DNA of 64,000 bases, taken from NCBI RefSeq assembly GCF_039543225.1, contig NZ_BAABJI010000002.1:2046001-2110000 (forward strand), written 5' to 3'. The notes below the pieces were generated by a model. The model saw nothing but the letters and a program-made list of their open reading frames with translations. It was not told where the DNA came from and made no database searches. Source of the DNA: Mucilaginibacter defluvii (lineage in GTDB: Bacteria; Bacteroidota; Bacteroidia; Sphingobacteriales; Sphingobacteriaceae). The translations under genes and the position numbers were made by a program. Shown piece after piece: positions 35,255 to 44,428 of this stretch (its first letter is position 1; each line of letters begins with the position of its first letter).

Positions 35255-37255
35255 TTATTTATTAAGGAGTGCTTTTGCCCTGTTGTAAACATTATCAATG
35301 GTAAAACCAAAGTGCGCCAGTACTTCCTCGCCAGGCCCTGATTCGCCAAAGCGGTCTAAACCGATCACATCGCCTTCGGCGGTAATGTATTTGTACCATC
35401 CTAAGGTAACACCAGCTTCGACGGCCAAACGTTTGTGTACAGTTGGCGGCAATACGCCATCGCGATAGGCATTATCCTGCTTTTCAAATAATTCCCATGA
35501 TGGCATGCTTACTACACGTGCGTTAACACCTTCGGCAACCAATTTTTCGTAAGCGCCAATAACCAACTGAACTTCTGATCCTGTAGCCATCAGGATAACC
35601 TCCGGCGTATCTGATGTGCTGGCCAGTACATAAGCACCTTTTTCCACATTGCTGGCAGGGGCGTATTTTGCGGTATCAATAACCGGCAGTTTTTGCCTTG
35701 ACAGGATCAATGCTACCGGACCATGTTTACGTTGTATGGCAATGCGCCACGCGGCTACAGTTTCGTTAGCATCAGCCGGACGGATAACCGTTAAGTTCGG
35801 CGTGGTACGCAATGAGGTTACCTGCTCAACCGATTGGTGAGTAGGGCCATCCTCGCCCAGGGCGACACTATCATGCGTAAAAATATAAGTAACCGGTGCT
35901 TCAGTAAGCGCGGCCAGGCGGATAGAACCGCGCATGTAATCAGAGAAAGTTAAGAAGGTGGCGCCATAAGTACGGATACCGCCGTATGATGCCAGCCCGT
36001 TTAAGGCCGAGCCCATACCGTGTTCACGTACACCAAACCAGATGTTGGCATCCTGGTAACGGCCCGGCTGAAAACTTAACGCGCCATCTTTTGGCGTTTC
36101 GTTAGAGCTGGCCAAGTCGGCAGAACCACCTATTAACCACGGAATGCTGCTGCGCAAAGCATCAAGCGCCTTGCCGGATGCCTGACGGGTAGCTAAGGCT
36201 TCGCCTGCTTTATATTCAGGCAGTTCTTTATCCCAGCCTTCGGGCAAGTCGCCCTTAACAGCCAATTGCAATTGTTTTTTTTCTTCCGGATAAGCCTCGC
36301 CATATTTGCTGAACAGGCTCTCCCATTCTTTATGCAGTTCGGCACCTTTTTTACCAGCTTCGGCTAAGTGGGTTTTTACTTCTTCGGGGATTACAAAAGT
36401 TTGTTCAGGGTCCCAGCCAAAAAACTCTTTGGTTTTTTTCAGGTTATCAGCACCCAGCGGGTTACCGTGAACTTTATTAGTACCCTGTTGCGGGCTACCA
36501 TAACCAATTATTGTTTTTACCGATATCAGCGATGGCTTATCAGTAACCGCCTGCGAGGCTAAAATAGCTTCTTCAATCGCTTTCAGGTCGTTACCATCCT
36601 CAACGGTAATGGTATGCCAGCCGTAGGCTTCGAAACGGGCGGGTACATTTTCAGTAAATGCCAGCTCGGTTGATCCATCTAACGAGATCTTATTATCATC
36701 ATACAAGTAAATGAGCTTACCTAATTGCAGGTGACCGGCCAATGATGCAGCCTCTGATGCTACACCTTCCATCAAATCGCCATCGCTCACAATAGCGTAG
36801 GTGTAATGATCGGTTAGTTTATGATCGGGTTTGTTGTAAGTGGCACCAATAAACGCTTCGGCAATAGCGATACCTACGCCATTACCAAAACCCTGGCCCA
36901 GCGGCCCGGTGGTTACCTCGATACCTGGTGTTAGCACTGATTCGGGGTGACCGGGGGTTTTTGAACCTAACTGCCTGAATTTTTTCAGCTCATCCAACGG
37001 CAGATCGTAACCATATAAATGCAGCAGACTATATAATAATGCCGAACCATGACCTGCTGACAGCACGAACCTGTCGCGGTTTGGCCATTTTGGGTCGGTG
37101 GGGTTAAATCTTAAAAACTTGCTCCAAAGCACATAAGCCATAGGCGCGGCGCCTAACGGCAAACCGGGGTGCCCGGAGTTGGCTTTCTCAACCATATCGG
37201 TTGACAGGAAACGGATAGTGTTTACACTTAATTGTTCAATTGTGTTGTCTTTCAT
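35255..37255 (-). CDS. tkt: Transketolase
   Basis: 666 aa, thiamine-diphosphate enzyme moving two-carbon units. Seen: [35 protein letters not shown], the TPP motif [20 protein letters not shown]...[24 protein letters not shown] and FGESGPG. First gene of the operon, with a 229-bp gap to the convergently-ordered upstream gene acting as promoter region. Full length. Confidence 0.96.
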   Translation of the reverse strand: MKDNTIEQLSVNTIRFLSTDMVEKANSGHPGLPLGAAPMAYVLWSKFLRFNPTDPKWPNRDRFVLSAGHGSALLYSLLHLYGYDLPLDELKKFRQLGSKTPGHPESVLTPGIEVTTGPLGQGFGNGVGIAIAEAFIGATYNKPDHKLTDHYTYAIVSDGDLMEGVASEAASLAGHLQLGKLIYLYDDNKISLDGSTELAFTENVPARFEAYGWHTITVEDGNDLKAIEEAILASQAVTDKPSLISVKTIIGYGSPQQGTNKVHGNPLGADNLKKTKEFFGWDPEQTFVIPEEVKTHLAEAGKKGAELHKEWESLFSKYGEAYPEEKKQLQLAVKGDLPEGWDKELPEYKAGEALATRQASGKALDALRSSIPWLIGGSADLASSNETPKDGALSFQPGRYQDANIWFGVREHGMGSALNGLASYGGIRTYGATFLTFSDYMRGSIRLAALTEAPVTYIFTHDSVALGEDGPTHQSVEQVTSLRTTPNLTVIRPADANETVAAWRIAIQRKHGPVALILSRQKLPVIDTAKYAPASNVEKGAYVLASTSDTPEVILMATGSEVQLVIGAYEKLVAEGVNARVVSMPSWELFEKQDNAYRDGVLPPTVHKRLAVEAGVTLGWYKYITAEGDVIGLDRFGESGPGEEVLAHFGFTIDNVYNRAKALLNK

Positions 37256-37484
37256 AGTAGTAGCTGTCTGTTAAATATAAAGTTACAACTTGTATTGTAA
37301 GATGTATGTTAAATTCAATTCTTTACATCAAACGTATTAGATAAATACCTAATCGTTGCAAAAAAGGTTTGAGAAACGTTTAGTACGTGACGGAGATATG
37401 ATAAAACGCGATTAATTTTAATTATTTTTTAATAATTGACAGATGCGAATCACATATTTTACTAATACCTGCAATAAAATAGCT

Positions 37485-39044
37485 TTAATCAAGCGGATAC
37501 AATGCGAGAAGCTTAAGCAGCACGCCATTTGTCCAGCCAAAACCATCCTGTAAAGGGTATTCACCACCGCCGGCTTTGGCTGCATTGCCTTTAAGCTCAA
37601 TATTATATTTTTCGAGCAATTTTCCGGTTTGCTTAAAGGCTGTAACGTTTTGATGGAGCCAGTCCATAGCAATTGTGCTGGCCAATGCGGTCTGCTTATA
37701 ATTGCGCAGGCCCATTATTGTAACGTATTGCAGCGGTGCCCAGCCGTTAGGCCTGTCCCACTGCTGGCCGGTATTTTTTAAGGTTGTTGACACACCACCG
37801 GTATGCACAAAGCTGTTTTTTATTTTGGCCGATACCTGCCTGGCCTGGGCATCAGTAGCTATATTAAAGAATAGTGGAAATGCCGCAGCTATGGTTAACT
37901 CGGCTGATCGCTTTTTGGTTTTCCAGTTATAATCCACATAAAATCCTTGCTTAGCATCCCAACAATACTTAATAATGGACAGGCGGCGTTTTTGTGCTTT
38001 GGCCGAGTAAACTTCGGCCTGTTCTGCCTTTCCACCTTCACGGTAGCTACGCGCAATCACCAATTCCAGGTTATATAATAAGCTGTTCAGATCAACCGGA
38101 ACCAGTTTAGTGGTTTGTATGCTATGCAGGTTTTTACCATCAGCAAACCAACGGCTGCTAAAATCCCAGCCCGACTCGGCAGCCGCGCGGATGTTACGGT
38201 AAAACTGAGCTTTCGGCTGTTTGCTCTTTGCGGCTTCCAGTACATCTTCGCGGTATGATTCCTCGCGCGGCTGATCACTATCGTCCCAGTAACGGTTTAA
38301 AACCTCACCGCCGGATAGCTTAACCACACGCCGGTGCGCTTGCCCGGGTTTCAGGCCGATGGCGCCATCCATCCAAAAAGCGTATTCCTTTAATAACTGC
38401 GGCTGATATTTTTTGTAAACGTTATTACCCTTGGCGTCGGCCAGCAGCTTCACCATCATGGCAAAAAAGGGCGGCTGCGAGCGGGTTAAATAATAAGTAC
38501 GGTTACCATTGGATATATGCCCATATTTGTCAATTAAAAAGGCAAAGTTATCTACCATGTCCTCGATTACGTTTACCTTGCCGGCCTGCTGTAAGCCCAA
38601 CATGGTGAAGTATGAATCCCAGTAATACACTTCCCTGAACCTGCCGCCGGGTACTATGTATGGGTGAGGTAACGCCAATAGTGAAGTACCTTTTGCGGTA
38701 TCCGGACTGCGTTGCAACACCGTCCATAACGTGTCGATGTGTTTAACAATGCCTTTTGATTGATCGCTTTTAAACACATCCGTATTAGCAACCGGCTCCT
38801 GAAAGTATTTGGCAACAAAGGCTTTTAAATTAAATCCGTCCTCGTCCTTTTGCGAGGCGTATGCTTTATTAATTACATCAGCACTTGCAAGCGGCACGGC
38901 ATCCGGAAAGGTTTTGCCATCGGCATAAACACGTTCCATCTGCACCCGCTTAAATAAATCCGGGTATAGTTGTGCGGGAGTTTTAACCTGGGCTGCCGCT
39001 GTTAATGAGCAAACGGCAAACCATAAGAATAGTAGCTTCCTCAT
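37485..39044 (-). CDS. treA: Periplasmic trehalase, GH37
   Basis: 519-aa exported enzyme splitting trehalose into two glucoses. Signal peptide MRKLLFLWFAVCSLTAAAQ. Both GH37 signatures are present: PGGRFREVYYWDSYF and QWDRPNGWAPLQY. ATG at 39044 chosen since it begins the signal peptide; an in-frame start at 39089 would add 15 residues ahead of it. Glucose produced would be phosphorylated by a glucokinase such as the one at 28288. Confidence 0.94.
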   Translation of the reverse strand: MRKLLFLWFAVCSLTAAAQVKTPAQLYPDLFKRVQMERVYADGKTFPDAVPLASADVINKAYASQKDEDGFNLKAFVAKYFQEPVANTDVFKSDQSKGIVKHIDTLWTVLQRSPDTAKGTSLLALPHPYIVPGGRFREVYYWDSYFTMLGLQQAGKVNVIEDMVDNFAFLIDKYGHISNGNRTYYLTRSQPPFFAMMVKLLADAKGNNVYKKYQPQLLKEYAFWMDGAIGLKPGQAHRRVVKLSGGEVLNRYWDDSDQPREESYREDVLEAAKSKQPKAQFYRNIRAAAESGWDFSSRWFADGKNLHSIQTTKLVPVDLNSLLYNLELVIARSYREGGKAEQAEVYSAKAQKRRLSIIKYCWDAKQGFYVDYNWKTKKRSAELTIAAAFPLFFNIATDAQARQVSAKIKNSFVHTGGVSTTLKNTGQQWDRPNGWAPLQYVTIMGLRNYKQTALASTIAMDWLHQNVTAFKQTGKLLEKYNIELKGNAAKAGGGEYPLQDGFGWTNGVLLKLLALYPLD

Positions 39045-39155
39045 ATAACTGTAACGGTTAAAATTTGAAATTGTAAGGCAAAAAATCAAAATCGCATGGT
39101 CAAACAGCTAATATCGCCCTATAAAAACAACTAACGCCGGGCATTGCCGGCGTTA

Positions 39156-39467
39156 TTACATTGCTATTTCGTGCCCCGGTCGTGGGTCATCAGGTAGTAT
39201 CTCCATCTGCGGATAGTCAACATAGTCGGCATACCATTGTATGGCGCTTACTACATCAAGCGCGTCCTCAGATGTTATATTGATAGTTTCAAAAGCATAA
39301 AGCTTATTATGCGCGTAACCATATAGCTGTATCTCATTCTTATTCGGGGTGAATGGATCACTGCTCAGGCAAAAAACACGAACCTTGAGGCCGGTATCTC
39401 TCGAGTGGATAATATCTCGGCAAGGGTCGTTCGGATCGGTAGCTAACAAATATACGTTGTGGTCCAT
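39156..39467 (-). CDS. Small protein of unknown function (103 aa)
   Basis: I do not recognise the family. The translation (MDHNVYLLATDPNDPCRDIIHSR...) is soluble, rich in Asp, Tyr and Pro, with no signal peptide or membrane segment. Codon use and the absence of a competing frame suggest a true gene. It sits between aroK (58 bp) and trehalase on the same strand; nothing indicates a function. Confidence 0.65.
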   Translation of the reverse strand: MDHNVYLLATDPNDPCRDIIHSRDTGLKVRVFCLSSDPFTPNKNEIQLYGYAHNKLYAFETINITSEDALDVVSAIQWYADYVDYPQMEILPDDPRPGHEIAM

Positions 39468-39524
39468 AATATTCTGTTAACAAAGCAAATCGGGGATAGT
39501 TTCGGGAATTTTAAACGTCAGACT

Positions 39525-40064
39525 TTATTTGTATAATGCAGCTTCAAGCGTTTCTACCGAAAGCGAAATTCCTTCAATAATGTATTGGGCTTGCATATAA
39601 AAACCTTCCCGCTCGGCCAGTTTGCCGGTAATAAACTCTACCAGTTCATCCCCTTTTTTGCCTTGCAGTACCGGGCGAACGGTTTTGCTGTTCTCCAGCC
39701 GGTCTGCCAGCGTTTTTGGCGATAGCTTTACATACAGGGTTTTGCCGTGAGCGTTCATCCAATCCATATTATCAAAAAAACATGGCAGGCCGCCACCGGT
39801 AGATACGATCACCTTTTCGGGATAATCTATTTCTTTCAGCATGGCTGATTCCAGCTTACGAAAGGCATCCTCACCAAAGGATGAAAAGTATTCGGCAATG
39901 CGCATCCCCGCCTTTTCTTCAAGGGCATGGTCAAGATCGATGAAATCATAGCCCAGGTGCGCGGCAAGTTTGCGGCCCCAGGTGGTTTTACCACAGCCCA
40001 TAAAGCCCGTGAAAAATATGCGGTGCGGATTGTATGCTATATTATCAGTTGTAGATTGGCTCAT
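39525..40064 (-). CDS. aroK: Shikimate kinase
   Basis: 179 aa. P-loop GFMGCGKTTWGRKLA, shikimate site FIDLDHALEEKAG, VSTGGGLPCF and LVEFITGKLAERE are all in place. It phosphorylates shikimate on the path to chorismate. About 10 residues longer than typical at the N-terminus (MSQSTTDNIAYNPHR). Follows the permease gene by 21 bp on the same strand. Confidence 0.93.
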   Translation of the reverse strand: MSQSTTDNIAYNPHRIFFTGFMGCGKTTWGRKLAAHLGYDFIDLDHALEEKAGMRIAEYFSSFGEDAFRKLESAMLKEIDYPEKVIVSTGGGLPCFFDNMDWMNAHGKTLYVKLSPKTLADRLENSKTVRPVLQGKKGDELVEFITGKLAEREGFYMQAQYIIEGISLSVETLEAALYK

Positions 40065-40085
40065 CTATAAAAACAAAAAAATTGA

Positions 40086-41144
40086 TCAGGCGATGGTTAC
40101 ACGCGGATCTATCCAAACATATAGAATATCTACCAAAATATTAATTACCACAAAAATAAAGGCGATAAATAATATGGAACCCATGATGACGGGGAAGTCC
40201 GACATTTCGAGCGCATCCACCGTTACCTTACCCAAGCCATTATAGCCAAACACGTATTCAACAAAGAATGATCCGGCCAGCAGTGAGGCAAACCAGTTGG
40301 CGATGGCTGTAATTACCGGATTAAGTGCGTTTTTTAAGGCATGACGATAAACCACCGCGTTATGGCCAAGGCCTTTGGCGCGGGCGGTGCGGATGTAATC
40401 CTGGCCCAAAACATCGAGCATGGCATTGCGGGTAAGCTGTACAATAATGGCCAGCGGGCGTAAACCCAGGGTAAGCGCGGGCAACAGGAGATTTTTAAGG
40501 GTGATCACTTCTCCCCTGAAGGGATCGTAACTATACAAACTGCCCGACATGTTGAGGCCGGTATATTTATTCAGCACAAAGCCGAACAGCCAGGCAATAA
40601 TGATACCCGCGAAAAATGATGGTGCCGAGATACCCAGCGTGGAAAGGCTTATGAGCATACGGTCGACCCAGGAATTTTGATGCAGCGCGCATAACACCCC
40701 TAAAAACACACCAAAAACAATAGCGAATAGCATGGCCACTGCCGCCAGCAGCAGGGTATTGGGCAGCACATCCATCAACAGCGCCGATACATCCTTATGG
40801 GTTTGGTAAGACCGGCGCAGATAAGGCCATTTTAACGCCAGTACCTTGTTACCCCAAACGGGAATCAGCTTAACGTAGCCGTAGCGCTGCTGCTCGGCAT
40901 GGCTGTTTGCGTGTATGCCCAAAGGCGAAAGATCATTCAGGTAATAAACAAACTGCATGGGCACCGGCTTGTCTAACCCGAACTCCTTGCGCACGGCCTC
41001 CAGCGATTGCACATCAGCACGCTGCCCCTGCGTCATTCGGGCAGGATCAACCGGTAAAATATTAAACAGAAAAAATACCACCACCACAATACCCAGCATT
41101 ACAGCCAGGGCATAACCTGTTTTGCGGAGGAGGTAATTGATCAT
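40086..41144 (-). CDS. ABC transporter permease, dipeptide/oligopeptide type (DppB-like)
   Basis: 352 aa with about six helices: N-terminal LLRKTGYALAVMLGIVVVVFFLFNILPVDP, then a large loop, and the ABC coupling segment DYIRTARAKGLGHNAVVYRHALKNALNPV with the conserved EAA-loop Gly. This is the first permease of a peptide or nickel importer; its usual partners (second permease, ATPases, binding protein) are absent nearby, so it may be part of a dispersed transporter. Preceded by the DoxX gene with five bases between. Confidence 0.85.
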   Translation of the reverse strand: MINYLLRKTGYALAVMLGIVVVVFFLFNILPVDPARMTQGQRADVQSLEAVRKEFGLDKPVPMQFVYYLNDLSPLGIHANSHAEQQRYGYVKLIPVWGNKVLALKWPYLRRSYQTHKDVSALLMDVLPNTLLLAAVAMLFAIVFGVFLGVLCALHQNSWVDRMLISLSTLGISAPSFFAGIIIAWLFGFVLNKYTGLNMSGSLYSYDPFRGEVITLKNLLLPALTLGLRPLAIIVQLTRNAMLDVLGQDYIRTARAKGLGHNAVVYRHALKNALNPVITAIANWFASLLAGSFFVEYVFGYNGLGKVTVDALEMSDFPVIMGSILFIAFIFVVINILVDILYVWIDPRVTIA

Positions 41145-41149
41145 TATTA

Positions 41150-42298
41150 TTATTCCTGAAAGTACGCTTTTACCAATTCATCATACGTTGGCATGGTGTG
41201 GTAATGCCATTTATTAATTACAGTACCGTTTTTTAACAACAACACACCCGGATTGGCGCGTACCATGCTTTTCAGCGGCACCCCATCGGCAAAGAAAACC
41301 TCGGTATATAGTTTATACCTTTTCTCAAGCGCCAACACATCCTGCGCCGAGTTTGAGGTAAGCAGTATGCTGCGCACGTTATAGTTTTCGGTAAGGTTAA
41401 GCGCGATGGTATTCAGCGTTCGCAGGGCTTCGTCATTGGTATGGTTCAAATCGTACGCTACAATAATGAGGTTATAAAACGGGTTGCTGATAACCTCCTG
41501 CGTATAATCATTACCCTGCATATCAGTAATGTTCAGGTCGACAATTTTGGGGGTAAAGCCTTTTTTAACCAGGCGGCTTTCAGGGTTACCCACTACTTCC
41601 CAGTTACTATCTTTCCAGATGCCGGTTTTCATGTACTCCTTATCCGTCATGGTTTTGGTTTCGCCGGTAGCTTTATTTTTCAGATTGTACGTAAGCTCGT
41701 ACTCATCGGGCTTGGCACCGGGCGGCACCTTCATTTCATCGGGCAGGTTAGCACCTATTTTATACGGCAGAAAATCGATCACCGGTAAAAAGTTATAGGT
41801 ATAAAAGCCAACGCCTAACGCCACCACAGTAGCAATTGCTAAAGCCACATCGCCGGGCTTGCGGCTAAATAAAGGTTTTATTTTATCAGGATTAAAAAAT
41901 AATACCAGCGTTAACAACAGCAACACCAGATCCTTACCGAACGACTCCCACGGGGTAAGCGGAATGGCATCGCCAAAGCAGCCGCAGGTTTGTACTACCT
42001 TAAAAAACGCCGAGTAAAAGGTAAGGAACGCGAAGAAGATGATCAGCAGCAGCAGCCCCCAAACGGTAGTCCGGGCACGTGCGCCTATCAGCAGGGCAAA
42101 ACCCATGATCATTTCGAGCGCGCAAAGTATAATGGCGATGCCTACAGCCAGGCTATCCAGAAAAGTAATGTGAAATACCTCGAAGTATTCAACCAGCTTA
42201 TAGGAAAAGCCCAGTGGGTCATTCGCCTTGATTAGTCCTGAAAATATAAACAGCAGGCCAACCAGTATGCGGCATATCCAAACTAACGCGTTCTTCAT
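41150..42298 (-). CDS. DoxX/BT_3928-type membrane protein with a C-terminal thioredoxin-like part
   Basis: 382 aa. The N-terminal 140 residues hold four helices (VWICRILVGLLFIFSGLIKANDPLGFSYKLVEYF) of the DoxX/MauE type with a Cys pair (VVQTCGCFGD). A fifth helix follows, then a soluble region of about 200 residues with a strand-helix pattern (NLIIVAYDLNHTNDEALRTLNTI, GVLLLKNGTVINKWH) like a degenerate thioredoxin fold without a CxxC. Bacteroidetes proteins called BT_3928 have this layout. Probable redox or maturation role in the envelope; not proven. Its ATG overlaps the DUF1599 stop. Confidence 0.8.
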   Translation of the reverse strand: MKNALVWICRILVGLLFIFSGLIKANDPLGFSYKLVEYFEVFHITFLDSLAVGIAIILCALEMIMGFALLIGARARTTVWGLLLLIIFFAFLTFYSAFFKVVQTCGCFGDAIPLTPWESFGKDLVLLLLTLVLFFNPDKIKPLFSRKPGDVALAIATVVALGVGFYTYNFLPVIDFLPYKIGANLPDEMKVPPGAKPDEYELTYNLKNKATGETKTMTDKEYMKTGIWKDSNWEVVGNPESRLVKKGFTPKIVDLNITDMQGNDYTQEVISNPFYNLIIVAYDLNHTNDEALRTLNTIALNLTENYNVRSILLTSNSAQDVLALEKRYKLYTEVFFADGVPLKSMVRANPGVLLLKNGTVINKWHYHTMPTYDELVKAYFQE

Positions 42299-42852
42299 TT
42301 TACTCCCAGTTTTATCAGCGCGAATACCGAATAGTTCAACATATCCTGGTAATTGGCCTTCACCCCTTCGGATGCCAGCGTTTCGCCCTGGTTGTCCTCT
42401 ATCTGTTTTACACGCAGCAGTTTCATCAAAATCAGGTCGGTTAGCGAGCTAATGCGCATGTCACGCCAAGCCTCTCCGTAATCATGGTTCTTGGCAAACA
42501 TCAAGTTCTTGGTTTCGTTTACATGCTCGTCAAACAAAACGCTCACCTGTTCGGCAGGCAACTCAAGCGGGGTGTCATCAGTACAATCCAGTTGCATCAT
42601 GGCGATAACACAATAATTTACGATGCCGATGTATTCGCCGGTAATATCATCACCCACCTTTGATACCTTTTTTTCTTCGAGCGTGCGGATGCGCTGCGCC
42701 TTGATAAATATCTGGTCAGTAATGGATGAAATACGTAATATGCGCCAGGCAGTGCCGTAGTCGCGTGTTTTTTTAATAAAAAGATCCCGGCAAAGGGTGA
42801 TAACTGCGTCGTATTCTGCTGCGGTGTTAGCCAAGGTGATGTAATGGTGCAT
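42295..42852 (-). CDS. DUF1599 protein (tandem nucleotide-modification-associated-type domains)
   Basis: 185 aa. Two similar halves: KKTRDYGTAWRILRISSITDQIFIKAQRI and AKNHDYGEAWRDMRISSLTDLILMKLLRV, the pattern of DUF1599 (from memory later renamed nucleotide modification associated domain 1). Biochemical role unknown in bacteria with this arrangement. ATG at 42852 preferred over 42897 because the first half begins soon after it. The stop overlaps the DoxX start by 4 bp. Divergent from folP. Confidence 0.8.
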   Translation of the reverse strand: MHHYITLANTAAEYDAVITLCRDLFIKKTRDYGTAWRILRISSITDQIFIKAQRIRTLEEKKVSKVGDDITGEYIGIVNYCVIAMMQLDCTDDTPLELPAEQVSVLFDEHVNETKNLMFAKNHDYGEAWRDMRISSLTDLILMKLLRVKQIEDNQGETLASEGVKANYQDMLNYSVFALIKLGVK

Positions 42853-43006
42853 TGTTGATACTGATAGATTGCAGAGCGCACCGTTCTCACATTGCACTTA
42901 TATAGTTGCCCCATATAAGCTGTCTATCAATTAACGGATAAATACTATTTGCAAAGATATAAAGTAACTTTACATCCTCTAATGTTTGACCTACTCACCA
43001 AAAATA

Positions 43007-43861
43007 ATGTTAAAAGATACATTTTTTAATAAAAAGGAAAGCCTCAACGCGGGCGGAAGGCTTATTGACCTGAGCACGCCAAAGGTGATGGGCATTATTA
43101 ACCTTACACCCGACTCATTTTTTGCGGACAGCCGCAAACCCGCCGTTGCCGATGCCTTGCAACAGGCCGAAAGTATGCTGGCCGATGGCGCTACTTTTCT
43201 GGACCTTGGCGCTTACTCCTCGCGCCCGGGCGCTGCGGATATTAGCGTACCGGAAGAAACCGACCGCCTGATACCTGTTGTTGAAGCCATTGCTTCCGCG
43301 CTGCCGCAAGCTATTTTATCTATTGATACCTTCCGGGCGCCGGTCGCCGAGGCGGCCATAAAAGCAGGGGCGCATATTATTAATGATATATCGGGCGGGC
43401 AATTAGATGCTGATATGTTTGCTACCGTTGCCCGCTTGCAGGTGCCTTACATTTTGATGCACATGCGCGGCAATCCGCAAAATATGACTACCCTTACTGA
43501 GTATGAGGACGTGTTTGGCGAAGTGTTCGATTACTTTGTCAGCAAATACCATGAGCTGAAACAACTGGGTGTTAAAGATGTGATTTTAGACCCCGGCTTC
43601 GGCTTCGCCAAAAAAGCCGAACAAAGTTATGCCCTGCTTAACCGTATGCATGAATTTGCCACGCTTGAATTACCCGTATTGGCAGGCGTATCGCGCAAGC
43701 GCATGATCTACGGCCTGCTCGGCAATACCGCTGCCGAGGCATTGAATGGCACTACCGTATTAAATACCATCGCTTTACAAAAAGGCGCTTCTATTTTGCG
43801 GGTGCATGATGTTAAGGAGGCGGTGGAAGTGGTGAAGTTGTGGCAGGCCGTGAATGGGTAA
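43007..43861 (+). CDS. folP: Dihydropteroate synthase
   Basis: 284 aa, condenses a pterin with p-aminobenzoate in folate synthesis; the target of sulfonamides. Seen: GIINLTPDSFFADSRK, DLGAYSSRPGA, LSIDTFRAPVAEAA, IINDISGG and DPGFGFAKKAEQSYALLNRM, AGVSRKRMIY. ATG at 43007 preferred to a TTG at 42986. Divergent from DUF1599, not part of a folate cluster. Confidence 0.94.
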   Translation: MLKDTFFNKKESLNAGGRLIDLSTPKVMGIINLTPDSFFADSRKPAVADALQQAESMLADGATFLDLGAYSSRPGAADISVPEETDRLIPVVEAIASALPQAILSIDTFRAPVAEAAIKAGAHIINDISGGQLDADMFATVARLQVPYILMHMRGNPQNMTTLTEYEDVFGEVFDYFVSKYHELKQLGVKDVILDPGFGFAKKAEQSYALLNRMHEFATLELPVLAGVSRKRMIYGLLGNTAAEALNGTTVLNTIALQKGASILRVHDVKEAVEVVKLWQAVNG

Positions 43862-44142
43862 TTAATAAACCACAAAAGTACTTGTCCTAAACTTCTTTTG
43901 TGCGAACAAAAGAAGCAAAACTTAGCGTTAGCGATCTCATGAGCACCAATAAAAATAAAAAACCGCGAATAACTCGCCGGCTACGTCCTGCCCGGTGAAA
44001 GGTTATGCTTTGGCTACGCTTGTGCTACTCCGGGCATTACTGACGCCGGTTGTTGAGATTATTAATGCTTGTGCTTTTTTAGGAATGACAAACATTTTTA
44101 TTTATTACAATTTGCTCCCCTTTTGAGAGGGCTGCGGAAAGG
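43862..44142. other. Intergenic region with a 10-bp hairpin and repeat-like sequence
   Basis: No gene is seen. At 43892-43915 CTTCTTTTGT and ACAAAAGAAG form a perfect stem around a GCGA tetraloop; no T-run follows. The sequence onward (TTGTTGAGATTATTAATGC and the like) looks like the non-coding remnant stretches common in this group. CCCTCTCAAAAGGGGAG-like sequence lies near 44118. Confidence 0.45.
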
Positions 44143-44307
44143 TTACTTTCGCTTACCCAACTCCATCTTCAACGTCTTCTTTGCAAACCCGTAGGTAACC
44201 GGTTTAGATATACCTGGCGAGGATCTATCCTTACCCTTCTCATCACGATAGGCAGATGGCACCCATTCGGTGCGTAACGGGCCGCAGTTTTTATGATCGT
44301 TGCTCAT
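44143..44307 (-). CDS. Small basic protein, 54 aa, unknown
   Basis: ATG at 44307 to TAA at 44143. The sequence starts MSNDHKNCGPLRTEWVPSAYRDEKG and ends KKTLKMELGKRK: charged, soluble, basic C-terminus, no signal. Codon use is like neighbours and the frame is clean. I cannot assign a family. Opposite in direction to leuS, whose chosen start is 122 bp away. Confidence 0.55.
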   Translation of the reverse strand: MSNDHKNCGPLRTEWVPSAYRDEKGKDRSSPGISKPVTYGFAKKTLKMELGKRK

Positions 44308-44428
44308 ATATCAAATTTAAGGGATAAAAAGTCTAATCTCTACTCAATCAATCAACTTAATCAGCCATTTAGTAGGCGGTTATCTTTAAACTTTGCTATT
44401 TTCGCACCGCAATCGTTTTATAAGGTAT

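Noticed and set aside
37418..37672. Minus-strand ORF overlapping the end of the trehalase gene
   Set aside because: It is a shifted frame over the trehalase C-terminus; the GH37 frame is clearly the coding one.
43892..43915. 10-bp hairpin after folP as terminator
   Set aside because: Perfect stem but no T-run, 31 bp after folP; more likely a dispersed palindrome.
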